A stretch of 64,000 nt of DNA from Apophysomyces variabilis (Eukaryota > Mucoromycota > Mucoromycetes > Mucorales > Mucoraceae): assembly GCA_002749535.1 (NCBI GenBank), contig MZZL01000409.1:1547527-1611526 (forward strand), in the 5' to 3' direction. Positions 12,176-23,834 of this stretch are shown here, in pieces. Below the pieces are notes generated by a model. That model was not told the origin of the DNA and ran no database searches. It worked only from the letters and a program-made list of their open reading frames with translations. The position numbers and the translations under genes were made by a program. Every line of letters starts with the position of its first letter. The first letter of the stretch is position 1.

Positions 12176-12881
12176 CGATTTGATCTCATTTTTCATACGA
12201 TTTACTATATTACTTATTAAGGAAGCAAGCTTATCGGAAACGGAAGAAATTACCTATATAAATCCATTAATTGATCCTCTACAGTAGATCGTCTGTAATA
12301 ATTTTGGGAAATCTCTAACATGCACAACACATCTTTTACGTATGACCTTTTCATCTCTCAGTTCCTATAGGCCGTTTAAACACTCTAATAACCTTTGACA
12401 AGATATATGAAAAGAGCAATATCAATACCAATAGCGGAAGCAGCAGTATTAGTTATTTTTTATAGAGGCGGACGTATGCACAAGCATAACCGTTACAGCA
12501 TACCTTTGCTCTCTCAGACGTTATGAACAGGTGTATTGTACTATTGAAATAGCGTCATTGTAAAATATGGACAAAATTTTTGTCCTTCCTTCTCCCCTTT
12601 TTCTTTTTCTTTTGCAGCTCTTTGGTTATTCTTCATCAGCATAACTCGTATAAGGTTTTGATGAGGTCTTCTCCTGTAGCGGTTGGATAAAGTCGCGTCT
12701 CATCATGATTTTGCTCCAGACTACATGCAAGATACATATACAATGTTGCATTTCCCGTTGTCCATACCATACTAAACGAGTTTAGAGACAGGGAATAAGC
12801 AAAACACAGTAGAAAACAGAATTCTAACGGAAACAAAGCCCCTTTTATTCATTACATTACTTTTTAGTATTACATTTGTTT
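12176..12881. other. intergenic between convergent genes
   Basis: About 700 bp between the ends of the STB6-like (+) and RAD2 (-) genes. It should hold both 3' UTRs. No coding motif, RNA gene or strong hairpin was found. Confidence 0.5.
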
Positions 12882-15800
12882 TTACTTATGTGATCTGGTT
12901 CGTTTTCTACTATTTTTTGCATGATTATTGTCACTATCAGATTGTGTATCATCATCCTCTCCTTTCCGCCATCGGTTAACGATACTTTGAACTCGTTTAC
13001 TTGCATGTTTGCGTCGCTTGTGTGGCGCGTAAGTTGAAGCTCCCGCCGAGGCATCAAAGTAGGAGCTGATATTTGCCTGAGTTCCCACAGTCTACAGTGT
13101 CCAAAATGCAACAAGGTATGTCAGAATTGAAAGCCACAGAGAAGTTAGAGATTACCGTTCGTTTATTCAGCTCACGAATGACAGGAATGAGAACTTCGTC
13201 TGCTTGCTTCTCAGACCAAGTGAAAGATTCCATCAGAAACACACGCAAACTGTCCAGTTGAGGTGCAGCCCATTCAAAGGCTTGTGAAGAAGAATCCACT
13301 ATAGGATGATAGTAGGCATCGCGGACGAGAGGGTTAGGAAACCCTTCCGGTATCTCTAAATATTTATGTTTTTTTCTCTAAACCAAAGTTGTTAGTACGC
13401 AATAGCATTCGCAAGGAAATCGACTTGGCTTACAAACTTTCGCTGAAAATCAGTATGGTCCAGTCCGCTTTCATACCACGTTCGAAATGCTATTAGTGGA
13501 TCCTGCAGTTGACTATCCTCTGGCTTGGAAAACTCAGCTAGGATTTCCATCGCGGCTACAGGACCAATACCAGGGATGCCTTCTGTATAATCGCTGCCAA
13601 GAAGATAGGCCAATTGAACCAATTTTTCTTGATTCAGCCGCATTTCACGCTCAATATCTTGAGCTACATAGCATTCCACATACTTGCGTTGGTTAAACAT
13701 GTTCTTATAGATGCGACTTCCACCAAAGAGGAAGACGTCGGAGTCATCTGTCACGATGCCTTCAACTAGTGATAATCGCAATAGCTCCGCACACTGCGCT
13801 TCAGCTTCCATGGGTGACACAACATAAGGAATACCAAATAACCGCAGAAGTTCCTATATACCTGAGTATTACAAAACGTTGCATGCCATATATATTCCAT
13901 ACTTGTATATCTTGGACCATTTGTTGCGTAACATCGTCCGTGTTTCCCATTTCTTTTCGCTGCTGTTTATTCAACTCCTTCATATCGCGATATAGATCTT
14001 GTCGCACACTTTCAAGGTCCTTAGACGCAATATCGGATACGAAGCGTGCGTACTCGTTCTCTTCAGCAACTGGATCCCCAACAAGTTCCTCATCAGAATT
14101 ATAGCCTTGATGCTCGATGCTGTCTAACAGGGCTGCCGTTGTTTCTGCTCCAATGCTTTGTTCCACAACAGTTTCCGATACTTTATCAGAATTTGACTCG
14201 TTTATAGTTGTGGTTGATGACGATAATTCCGCAGGCGTAGAATTCCGGTCAAACCTAGACTCCAGCTTTTCTTCAATCTCATCTTTACAGAGCCGCTCGA
14301 CAAGATTATCAGGGCAACGCTGATTGATGTCAGTGGTTTCGTTTACTACACTGTCGTCATCTGTGGCTAAGTCAATGCGAATCTCTTTCTCTATTGCTGG
14401 GGTTCCGTTCAACTTAATTTCGCTTGGCTGTGCAGGAGCTATGCTGGGCAAAGAAGAGGAAAGATTCGTGGTGGCAAAAGGTTTCTGATCCATTGATTGT
14501 GCAGCTGTGTTTTCATCAGCAAACTGGAAATTTATGCTTTCCTCTTCGTCGTCGGTATCATGAAGCGTCATCGTGCCGTTTCCTTCTAGTGTTTCTGTCA
14601 ATCTTAATAGCTCTCTTTTCCAGTCTAGCGTTGATTTTAAGAATCGCTCGTGGAATGAAAGCGATTCCAACGCTAATCTGTCGTTGTCATTTGTCTTTCC
14701 GTAAACTTTTTGTACTGTAGATAGATTATGCACCAATTTCTCGATAGAGTCTGAATAAACTGCATCATGCAGCAGCTTCTTGTGCTCTTCATTAAATGAA
14801 TGCATATAGATGAACGCATCTGGGACCTGTGCTCGCCATAGCTGGAAAAACTCGTCGGCATTAAGACATATTTCGTCCTGTCTCTGCGGCGATGGTGATA
14901 TAACCGCTTGCTGACTTTCTCCGCTATAGATTCGGGCAATGATATCATTCACGGCATCTTCATCAGCATACGCACCCATATCATCAATTAGGCTCTGCTG
15001 TCCGATAAACAAAGGTTCGTCTTCATCGTTCTCAGTAACCCCCCTGTCAGAATTCACCAACTGCTCTTCCAAAAGATTTGTTTCTTCAAATCCGTCCATA
15101 CTTCCATTCTTTTCCGATTCATCACTGTCCGAAAGCTCAGCCATCATTGCTGCTAATTTAGGATTCGCGGCAATAGCATCTTGCACCTTGTCTCTTCAAG
15201 TAAGTTAGCACAGATAGAACCTACTGTTTGGCTTAATACCTTGGCTCTTCCGAGCTCGTGGGGCTCCTAGGGCTCTTAGGAATATTAGGTGATTCCTTGT
15301 TTGATTCGCTAATGCCCGGCAAACGCCAACCTAACCCTTGATCCAAAGATTCATTCTTCAGGAGAATATATTGTCGACTGCGTTCACCAGCAATTCTTGC
15401 CGGGACAGTGACTGATTCGTCATTATTTGCCGAGCTCATCTCTAGATATTTTTGAGTCATGTTGTTGCGATGAACCAACTGTTTTATCTGTTGTTTCGAG
15501 AAATCAAGTGCTGTGTTTGACTGCCGAACCATCTCTTCTAGTCGAGCCCAAGAAGTCTGTCTCGACTTTATTTTCAGATCTTGAATGATTTCGTATTGGA
15601 TCTCTCGCGGTAAGTTACGAAATATTTCGGAGTCGATATCCATTTCTGAAGGGGCGAACTCATCAATGAAGCTTTGAAGCTCTTCCTCCGTTGCTAAACG
15701 AGGATCCATCTTATTTGGCAGCATTTGCTGGTCGGTAGGTGGTAATTCAAACTGATCTCGCTTACGTCGTCGACGTAACTCCTCCACTGCTGCAGATCTC

Positions 15801-16337
15801 TCCAATTCATCAAAATAAACGTAGGCTTCCTCATCTGCATTTGAACCCTTTCTCCTGAAACCAGTTCATCAGTTTCTATTTTCTTTCACTTTCTTTAGCA
15901 AGCTTTGCCAGCTTACTTTTTTTCTTCTTCCAGCAAAAAGCGCGACTTTGCCTGAGCACTCAAAATTTTCTCAGCGGTTCGCTTCAAGTTATTTACGACA
16001 CCTTCGCGCCTACGACGTCTTTCCCTCTATGAGCCTGTTACCATACTGTGTAATAGGCAGGCACAAAACCTACAATGGTCAACCGCTTAAGAGCTGGTGC
16101 TCCGCCATCAAAAATAAATACGGGTTTAATATTATAGAAGAGTAATTTGCATAAACGACGAAAGAATCCCAACAAGTGGCCATTGCGCAAAGCATTGCCT
16201 TCCTTGTCTCGCATGGTTCTCATAAATTGATGGATCCATATGCTAGCATCCACCGCTAACTTCCGATTACGAAGGGATTCAAGTTGTACTGGTCGTGCAG
16301 CGGGTCCTACAAGCGTCCAAAGCCCTTGAACACCCAT
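12882..16337 (-). CDS. RAD2: RAD2/XPG structure-specific 5'-flap endonuclease
   Basis: Nucleotide-excision-repair nuclease that makes the 3' incision; nuclear. The product is about 1,000 aa from some seven exons on the minus strand. N-region: [32 protein letters not shown] (first catalytic Asp) and [14 protein letters not shown] long acidic spacer (15800-13900) is typical of XPG/Rad2/Rad13. I-region: [20 protein letters not shown] with catalytic Glu residues, [12 protein letters not shown], then [19 protein letters not shown] (Asp plus helix-hairpin-helix). The C-terminal part continues [20 protein letters not shown] and [19 protein letters not shown]-box-like QANISSYF and a basic tail follow. 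The intron 13378-13433 must be removed; reading through it gives a false end at 13392. The I-region begins directly after an intron ending at about 13850. The start matches the invariant MGVxGLW. Confidence 0.95.
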
Positions 16338-17142
16338 CGGTCACAAGTGCTGCGGAAGAGAAGCATGAATAAAGTCACGAACTCGCTTTGGTTGGATACG
16401 CCTATCCAATTTTCGCCGCTTAAAAAGTCTGTTAGTGCTGGCAAATGAGGTATATGATGGCCTTGACTGGAAATAAAAGGTACAATTATCACTTGAGGGA
16501 AGGATTTCCTGCCGTTCGCTTTCCATTTCCATGTTCACACAAAGGACTGTATCAAATTAATAATAGAAAAGTCCATTCGCATTAAGCTCTCGCAGAAACA
16601 GAAAACTGGTTTTCCTTTAGGAACTATAAGTGATTTTACACGTTCGCATCTATAAGAAGGTATCAGCAATAACAAGTTATGAGACTTGTAAATTCTGCTT
16701 CTGGCTGACCGGACAGATACGAAACGTAAGGTACTAGTCAACTAGGAACACAGATGTAGGCACTTCTTTAAAGTGAATCAATTACTCGCAGGGAAATTCA
16801 CCGGATTACTTTACTTTTCCTTGTTGGTTCTCAAGTAAAATATGGTGGCAAGCGATACAATGTCCAATTACAGCTCCTTTGTTCGTAAATCCAGTAACCA
16901 GCCGCCTTCCTTTTTCTCTAGGCCTGTGGTTGTTCATGTAAATGCATATTTTACCTCTGAAAAACTATAACTGTATGATAGGATGAAAACGACGTTCATT
17001 ATGGAGGAAGAACACACTCTTACGAAAACTCTGTGAGAACGCACGTTGCTCATGGCGGGAATTGAAAACGAACTTTTTGGGATCCTCCTTCATCTTTCCC
17101 TACTCGCGATCTTGGATGGCGAACAGCTTAAATTACTAGCGT
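16338..17142. other. intergenic upstream of RAD2
   Basis: About 800 bp holding the RAD2 promoter and the sequence before a doubtful small membrane-protein gene. Minus-strand open frames at 16307-16741 overlap the RAD2 start and show no domain. Confidence 0.4.
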
Positions 17143-17762
17143 ATGCGCATTCTTGTCGGCATTGTGCTGGCCTTTTGGTTGGGTTATCTGACAGCTTCTT
17201 TCGGACTATTCGACATTTTTCGGGGAGAAGTAAAACCCTTACAGGATGGAGAAAACGCAAAACAATCTCATAAAAGTCCATTGTTTCTAGAAACATCTAG
17301 TGTACGCTTTGCTCGCATTAGGAGCGAGTTATCTGCTTATATTTATACCATTGGAACGTATTGCGAATGCCGAAGCGATGAAGGTACGGGTTATCAGCTT
17401 ATTCTATGGGTTAGTGACGCGTTTGCTAATGGACTTGTCTAAAAGAATACAGGGACGTATTCTCGCACATCAGCACGCGCGCAATTAGAACGAAGAGGAA
17501 GCTTCTGATACTATACGAACATTGATGGTGAATCTCCGTCATTCCATACCCTTTCTTCAACGGCACAGTCCGAAATTCCAGGTGTCAGGCCATAGAAGCA
17601 CGCAAGGGTAACAAGGGAAAAGATCCTGATGTAAAAGTAGCCGCCTTGGTAGGATGTCTACGGATACAGATGAAATATCACTCGCTACATAAAACGTTGG
17701 CTTGGCGTGAAGATCATTTTCGGAGAAGTCTATCCAGGGATCATTGTGCGCCCCGGCTCTGA
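17143..17762 (+). pseudogene. small hydrophobic protein locus, probably decaying
   Basis: No family recognised. Exon 17143-17229 encodes a signal-anchor-like start (MRILVGIVLAFWLGYLTASF). After a plausible intron 17230-17290, a second hydrophobic stretch follows in phase (HLVYALLALGASYLLIFIPL), and the frame closes with TAG at 17486-17488. The same frame stays open after this stop with coding-like sequence (EEEASDTIRTLMVNLRHSIP). A third segment in another frame (KVAALVGCLRIQMKYHSLHK) runs to about 17760. This could be a ~94-aa two-span membrane protein, a gene with further introns I cannot place, or a longer gene broken by a nonsense codon and a frameshift. The pseudogene label is an inference. 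Confidence 0.35.
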
Positions 17763-18697
17763 GGCATGCTCTTTCTGCATCAGCTTAGAATGCAATTATC
17801 TGTTATAAAAAGCAGAACAATCTTAAAGGCCGAAATAGACCACATTGCGTGTGTCACAATATTATTTTTCACATAATAGCAACATTTCTTTTAGATATCA
17901 TTGTCTGTTCAAAAATGGGGGACATAAAGACAATGAGCTGGTCTTTTTTTTGACTTCAGATACAGCAATCAAAGCAGTCATTATCAATCATGGTTTGCAT
18001 AAATATCGTCCCTTCTTTTCCTATCACCTTAACTCTCTTTAACCGGGATGTATTCCCTCAAGAAAAGAAGAACCATCCCGTTTGCCTTCAGGAAATATAT
18101 TCATGGCAGCATCATCCATTCAAGGATTGACTCTCTACTTTGCGCAAGGTAAGTATTCACCATTAACTCATAATTAACATAGCTTATGCAAAGTGAAATA
18201 GATGATTCATGTATCTAGGAAAATAGCGATGTGCTTCACTGTATGAGGATAGTGGAAAGGACAGGGCCACGCAATTCAGGTATTTTACATTCACTCACTT
18301 TCGTTTTTCAAACTGATACCCTGTTATCGTTAGGTGACAACAAACTCGGTCGGAGCCTTCGGATTTCAGAGGGTGCTACTGATACCCCCAGTGCAGACTA
18401 GCTCGATTATATATTCAAAGCAGATCTACGATGAGCGCTTAATTCAGTATTGTCAGCACAGGATCTTATTTCAAGCCCTGCCGAATTGTAGTTAGTCTCC
18501 CCCATTCTCCCCTTAGTGCTACTGGATGTAAGACTTTAGCACACAGTAACTGTTGTAAATTTTCACAACTCGTGAAAACTTTGTTGCAAGGCTTTTTTTG
18601 CATAGCGTAAACCTATACTGAACGAGCGGCGAGACACTACGGTAGCAGTCCGATCGGCTGTTCGCCGTTACAGTTTCCATGTTGACTTGCTCTTAAT
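17763..18697. other. intergenic
   Basis: About 930 bp with no convincing gene. A short frame starting MAASSIQGLTLYFAQ at about 18102 is followed by a splice-like gtaagt but could not be extended into a protein. Confidence 0.4.
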
Positions 18698-19981
18698 TTA
18701 TCGATCACCCCATAGACATATAGTGTCTTGAGGATCAATCTTGTGGGTCTCCATCATATTTCTTGTTTTGTCATTCCAAATTTCCCTTTGAGCATCTGTC
18801 ATGCTTCTAGGGTGATTGAAAACAGAGTAGAACAAGTCCAAAACAGGCAAAATATAATTGGCATACCAGTAATGAAAAAGATCGTAGCTAACCTATTGAC
18901 AATTGAACACTCCTTTTGTATAATGGTCATTGCCCATTTGCTTACCTTGACTTGTGGATTAATAAATATTTTACTGTAATTGTGTTTACGCAGGTCAGTA
19001 TGAATCAGGCAGCATTCAGAGGCTTCCAGTGGCATATCCGGCTCCTTAGGAACAAGAGCTCGAAATCGAATGTTGTCCTAAATGGTAATAAATTAGAGCC
19101 GTCCCCTTTCCCCATGTTTCACCGAACCTTTAAGAACGGATCAGCCTTCATGGCGATCATGCCATTCCAACAGCTGTATACGGGAATAGGTTGACCTTTC
19201 TTAAGTAATTCTCTGCTGTTTTTGTCTTCAAAATAAGGGTATTTGCCAGATCCGACCCAATTTTCAGTGATTTCGCGGGTCGCAAATAAATCGTAGAATT
19301 CACCGTAGAAATCCATAGCACACACAGCATCATAATCACCTCCTCGTGTCATCAGGAGATTGAAAGCATCAGGGAATTCAAATATAATATCATTAAGAAA
19401 TAGCACCTTGTCAAAGTGCATTCCTGTATTGGGCAAGGGATCCATAGCACGATTTCGAATCTCAGCAAGTCTGGGGATACGTCGTCCATTATCTTTCTTC
19501 TTTTCGTCGACAATAACTTCATGGCGAACATGATGTTCAGCTAAATATGCTCTGTATTCTTTGAGTATCTCCTTGGTCCGGTCAGTGCTGCCTAAAAGGT
19601 CATATAGATATGTATAGGTATATGGATGGATGGGTGAAACCATAAGTGAAAAGGATGATGTTATCTACCATTTTCGTAAATAGAGACAAAGGCATTCTTT
19701 GGGCCCAGCCATTCAATAAGCCGACTCAATTCCATCATCCATTTATCCAATATATCTTCATTATTGTAAAGATTGGCAGCGATAAACACTCTCGGTTTTC
19801 CAGTGCTTGCTGGGTCGATGAACTCGGATCTGATATTAGGGAACTGGTTAAAGCGAGTGGTTCATTCAAGCATTGATGCTCACGAATAGACATTGGTGAA
19901 TAACAGGTAATAAGTTGGTAAGGTAATAAATACGATCAGCAATAATACAATGGTGACCGATCTTTTGCGAGCAAGTGCCAT
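18698..19981 (-). CDS. CAP59/CMT1-type alpha-1,3-mannosyltransferase (type II membrane protein)
   Basis: Predicted Golgi glycosyltransferase of the cryptococcal CAP59/CMT1 family (mannosyltransferase_1). Five exons on the minus strand give about 350 aa. The start is MALARKRSVTIVLLLIVFIT, a short basic tail followed by one membrane anchor. After an intron come VFIAANLYNNEDILDKWMME and LGPKNAFVSIYENGSTDRTK, where NGSTD spans an intron. Then RRIPRLAEIRNRAMDPL, KVLFLNDIIFEFPDAFNLL (acidic metal/nucleotide-sugar site), VCAMDFYGEFYDLFATRE, VYSCWNGMIAMKADPF and ASECCLIHTDLRK. The final exon (HYWYANYILPVLDLFYSVF) ends at 18698. All junctions keep phase. It probably acts in cell-wall or glycoprotein mannosylation; acceptor unknown. 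Confidence 0.85.
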
Positions 19982-20459
19982 GCCTGCGGATTCTCTCACG
20001 GCTATTGAGCCAAGGGAAAAACGTGAGGTTCCCAAGTCTATGAATTGTGACTAAAACGCCGCACCGGATGTGGTACGAGATAGAACAATACTCTTCCCTT
20101 TTGTTTTTCAATGTTTGATTTAAACTAGCGAGCGTATGTCCCAGACAGAAATCTATATTCAGAGACCAAGCTCGTTTATAGATTAGAAGTCCGAGGAATC
20201 GTTCAAGTTTTCGCAGTTCTTGGCGTTGCACATTCATACAGAATACGAAGTTATACTTGAGCGTCAGCTCAGCAGCTATATTTGTTATCCTTGCCAAGCC
20301 CCAACAATTTGGCTTTGTGTGTAAGATATGAAAGAGGATTGCCTGCTATTGACAATCAAGGGGCCTTTGGGGCTGCTTAAGCTCTGCATATTGCTCTTTT
20401 CCTTCCCCGATGGCTAAATTGCAACAGGTTGCTCAGCAGTTAATCGTGTCCGTTTGTAC

Positions 20460-20768
20460 TCAGACGGAAACTTTACTGTTTATTTTCAGAGCCTGAATTG
20501 ATTGGTGTGGATCTTCAAATATATACTTGGCCAACTGGCAATGTTTGCCTTTTGAACCCATCCCACAATTGGTATAAATTCCATTGACGAAAACAGAATA
20601 ATCTAAGAGATTGTTTTCTAACCCGTAATATGACACAAAAGTCAACGTGGGTGAAGCAGAATAGTTTCTTGTGTATGTGTCCAAAGCATACGTCAGTGGC
20701 GTTTCTATCCCCGCCAAGAGAAATTTTTGTAGGACAACCAGATTTAAGCTGAATCGCCCCGCTCTCAT
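20460..20768 (-). CDS. unrecognised ORF between divergent genes
   Basis: A 102-codon open frame with some coding character (LDYSVFVNGIYTNCGMG), but no start context, signal peptide or domain that I can name. A second frame overlaps it (20515-20799). It lies between the mannosyltransferase and phosphoesterase genes, so it may be a remnant of an older gene, a small secreted protein, or chance. The YSVFVxGxYTxC pattern faintly recalls histidine acid phosphatase tails; I do not rely on this. Confidence 0.22.
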   Translation of the reverse strand: MRAGRFSLNLVVLQKFLLAGIETPLTYALDTYTRNYSASPTLTFVSYYGLENNLLDYSVFVNGIYTNCGMGSKGKHCQLAKYIFEDPHQSIQALKINSKVSV

Positions 20769-20850
20769 TGGGGAATATGTATCCTCTCTTTTTCCGCATT
20801 TATGACGTTCACATAAGGGGTCCGTTCCTTAAGTTTGGCCAACATAAACA

Positions 20851-22235
20851 ATGATTACTGTTCCTGTATTCGAACTCTTTACTTTGCCTAAACGAAGAGT
20901 GGTAAATACTTTACGGATACTATGGATATTGGCACTATGCCTAGGTGAATTCCTTGTATTCTGGCTGGCAGCACATCGATGCTCTCCCTGGCCGTCCATG
21001 CAACGAAACTCAGAAGGGGTAATCCAGAGTTATATCATATCGGTCCAACCTGTAATCCTCTTGCTTTAGACCATGAACAAGTTGATGCTTATAGCCGACC
21101 CGCAAATAACGGATGCTTATTCATATAAAAGAACAGGCATCCTGCAATCTTTGACAGAATTTTACAGCGATTTATACATGCGTCGCAACTACCATCACTT
21201 ATTACGCCAACTGGATCCACAAGCAATTATCATCATGGGTGATCTTATGGATGGAGGGCGAGAGTGGGAAGATCCAGAGTAAGATATCGAGAACAGAAAC
21301 AGAAAGAAAAGAAAGACGCAAAGAGCAGACCATTTGACCTTCGGAAATTCTTTATGTTCTATAGATGGTATCAGGAACTGAGGCGATTTAAGAAACTGTT
21401 TGACACGAATATACCAGTCCATTACATGGTCGGCAACCATGATATTGGTTTCGGTGACGGTATTAAACCTTCTGTTTCACAACGATTTACTTCGGCTTTT
21501 GGACCAACCAATTACCTTTTAAACACAACGAACTACACTCTGGTTGTCGTCGACACTGTATCCTTGAGCGCCTCAAATCCAGAGTTACGACAAGAAGTAC
21601 ACTCTTTTCTCAATCAACCTTTACCAGACACCCCACGGATTCTCATGACCCATGTCCCACTATATAGAGAAGATACTGTTGACTGTGGGCCGTCCCGTCA
21701 AACGCGTAAAAAGGGCGGCATCCGACAGGGAGCGGGGTACCAGTATCAAAACCTGATGACCAAGGAACTGTCCCAACAGTTACTGGAACAGATTAAGCCA
21801 GTCGCGGTATTTTCGGGAGATGACCACGACTATTGTCTTGTACGACATACATACGGCAAAGAAGAGGAGGCAATCGAAATTACAGTGCCAACATTTAGCA
21901 TGGCACAAGGTGTTCAGTATCCAGCTGTGCTGTTATTGGACACATCAGAAGATCTCACCACAAAGCTCTGTTGGCTACCAGATCAGATATCTATCTTTAT
22001 CGGATATAGTTGTCTGTTTGGTTTGACGTTAGCGATCTTGACTGGAAAACATGTCTATCGATGGTTCAGGATCCAAAAATCGCTCTCGAAACAGTCATTA
22101 GAAGAACTATCTGTCCTGAAACGATCTAGACAACATCGGTCACTGAGGAGGATAAGTTTGAGTTGGTTAAAGGATATCTGTGACATAGCCACTGTTAGTA
22201 TGGTGCTATATGTGTTTTGCTTGATTTTTATTTAG
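20851..22235 (+). CDS. Cdc1/Ted1/PGAP5-type metallophosphoesterase, membrane protein
   Basis: Membrane-anchored calcineurin-like phosphoesterase. Family members (yeast Cdc1 and Ted1, human PGAP5/MPPE1) act in the ER/Golgi removing ethanolamine-phosphate from GPI anchors (family knowledge). Exons: 20851-21018, 21070-21278 and 21365-22235, in phase, about 415 aa. The N-terminal anchor is near residues 18-40 (ILWILALCLGEFLVFWLAA). The metal-binding motifs appear in order: LMLIADPQITD, IIIMGDLMDGGREW, HYMVGNHDIGFGD, RILMTHVPLYRED and VFSGDDHDYC. Two more hydrophobic segments lie at the C-terminus (IFIGYSCLFGLTLAILTG and VSMVLYVFCLIFI). The Lys/Arg-rich stretch 21279-21364 is intronic although open in frame. 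Confidence 0.85.
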
Positions 22236-22439
22236 ATCACTTAATTTTTGCATGTTATGTGCGAATCCTGTGATGCAATGGGGGAAATGATGAAAAAAGC
22301 AACTGAACGTAATATGCCTTGTGGATGTATATGCGTGTGGGGTCTGTGAAAACAAAAAAAATGTGATATAGAGAGAAATGAAGGGGGACCACATGAACTT
22401 TCAGGGTAAGAGCTGTCTCAGAAATAGGACACAGAGCCA

Positions 22440-23834
22440 TTATCCCGTGTTGACATATTCGTCGGTATCATCAGTATTGTGTAGTGCGGAAGGTAGGGAT
22501 GTGGGTAAAGATTGGAGAAGAGTATTTGGGTTCATCGAATCGTGTACTGTTTCTGGCAATGAAGAACATAAAATGGAGCTTGGGCTTGTTGGCGCAGAAA
22601 AAGATGAATTAGAAGAATCTAGTCCATCTGGTTTGGACACATCCTGTGATTTTCTCTCGTTGGTCAGGAGGCTTTCCTGGTTCAATGGAGACGAACTCAT
22701 CATGGCTGCTGTCGCTGCTGCTGCCGCTGCTGCTGCTGATCGGTACTTTTGCCGTGTGCCTCGTCCTAGAGGATGATCGTTATGTGCAGCATAAACCTGC
22801 ATCTCACGTGCATAGCGGGCTTTGTCTGCTTGAGCTTTGGTTTTCCATGGCATCCGCTCGGCTTCAGACATGGTGTTCCAACGGTCAGCACAAAGTTTGC
22901 TAATCTGACCCACCGTCGAACCAGGATAAGTCCGCATCGTCTCGGGACGTACTTCAGTCAGATACCACATGTATGCTGATAAAGGATGTTTCGGTGCTCC
23001 AGGATTCCTATCTCGTCTATGCTTCTTTTTGGTTTGCGGTTGGCCTGACAATGATGCTTCCGGGACGTTCAATGCCTGTGAACTGCCATTCTCTGTAAAA
23101 ATCGGATTGTTTCCTTTTTCCATCTGTCCAGCAACTTTTTTCTTTGATTTGGCGTAATGGCCAGCTTTCGTTAGTTCGGCTTTCGATCGTCGAATGTACA
23201 TTGAATTCGGATGCATTGCTCTCTGTGTCTCCTTGAGCTTATTGGCTTCGTTCACATAATGACCTTTTTCGCTCTACAAAAAAATTAGCGTAATCGTTTC
23301 GTAGCATGGATAGTTCCATGGGGTTACCTGGCTCAGGTTCTTCCAGCGTTCACCGATCTCTTTACTGATCTCAGCCACTTTCATTGTTGGATTCTGATCT
23401 TTCAGCCGTTTCCGTAATTCCTTGTTGAACAAAAGAAATGCGTTAGGAGGCCGGATGACACGGATAGGTGCTGGGCTTGTATCGCTTCGAGGACGAGATT
23501 TGTTAGGGACTTTTGATTTGTTGCTAGGGCTTATATCTTTCGTCATGTCTACAGTTGGTTGATGCAACTGGGGTGGTTGCATGGTTGTCTGCAAGATGGG
23601 AAATGTTGTGTAGGGCGATGATAATGCTTGGAAAGGGCTGTCCTGAAGATGAGCATGTTGTTGTAGTTGTGGACTGTGTAGAGCATTGTGTAAGGTCTGT
23701 GCTTGAGAAAAGTCCGCGTAGGGCAGACCAAAAGGTAGATTTTCAGGAAGGTTGTCTAAGTTGATGTGCTCTTTAGTTAGACATGCTTTCGTCATGACTT
23801 TTTTTATGTTGTATTTTATAATATACTTACTCAT
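22440..23834 (-). CDS. protein with two HMG boxes (MATA_HMG-type plus HMGB-type)
   Basis: Nuclear DNA-binding protein. One intron (23274-23327) splits the first box; the product is about 446 aa. Box 1 reads IRPPNAFLLFNKELRKRLKD and IGERWKNLSQ, then the intron, SEKGHYVNEANKLKE and HPNSMYIRRS. This is the sequence-specific MATA/Sox-like type seen in fungal mating and Ste11-like regulators. Box 2 reads PKHPLSAYMWYLTEVRPETM and ADRWNTMSEAERMPWKTKA, the HMGB/structural type. A basic linker (KKKHRRDRNPGAPK) precedes box 2, and a poly-alanine tract (22690-22740, GCT/GCA repeat) and a Ser-rich tail follow it. ATG 23795 is an alternative start. Neighbours are a phosphoesterase and non-coding DNA, so this is not the sex locus context. 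Confidence 0.85.

Noticed and set aside
13378..13433. RAD2 frame reading through to an end at 13392
   Set aside because: The stretch is a 56-nt GT-AG intron with a CTAAC branch site; splicing restores the conserved [14 protein letters not shown].
21279..21364. Lys/Arg-rich insert in the metallophosphoesterase
   Set aside because: GT-AG boundaries and phase show that it is an intron; removal gives EWYQELRRFKKLFD.
22440..23834. HMG gene as the Mucoromycota sex locus
   Set aside because: Neither a triose-phosphate transporter nor an RNA helicase gene is adjacent, and there is a second HMG box.
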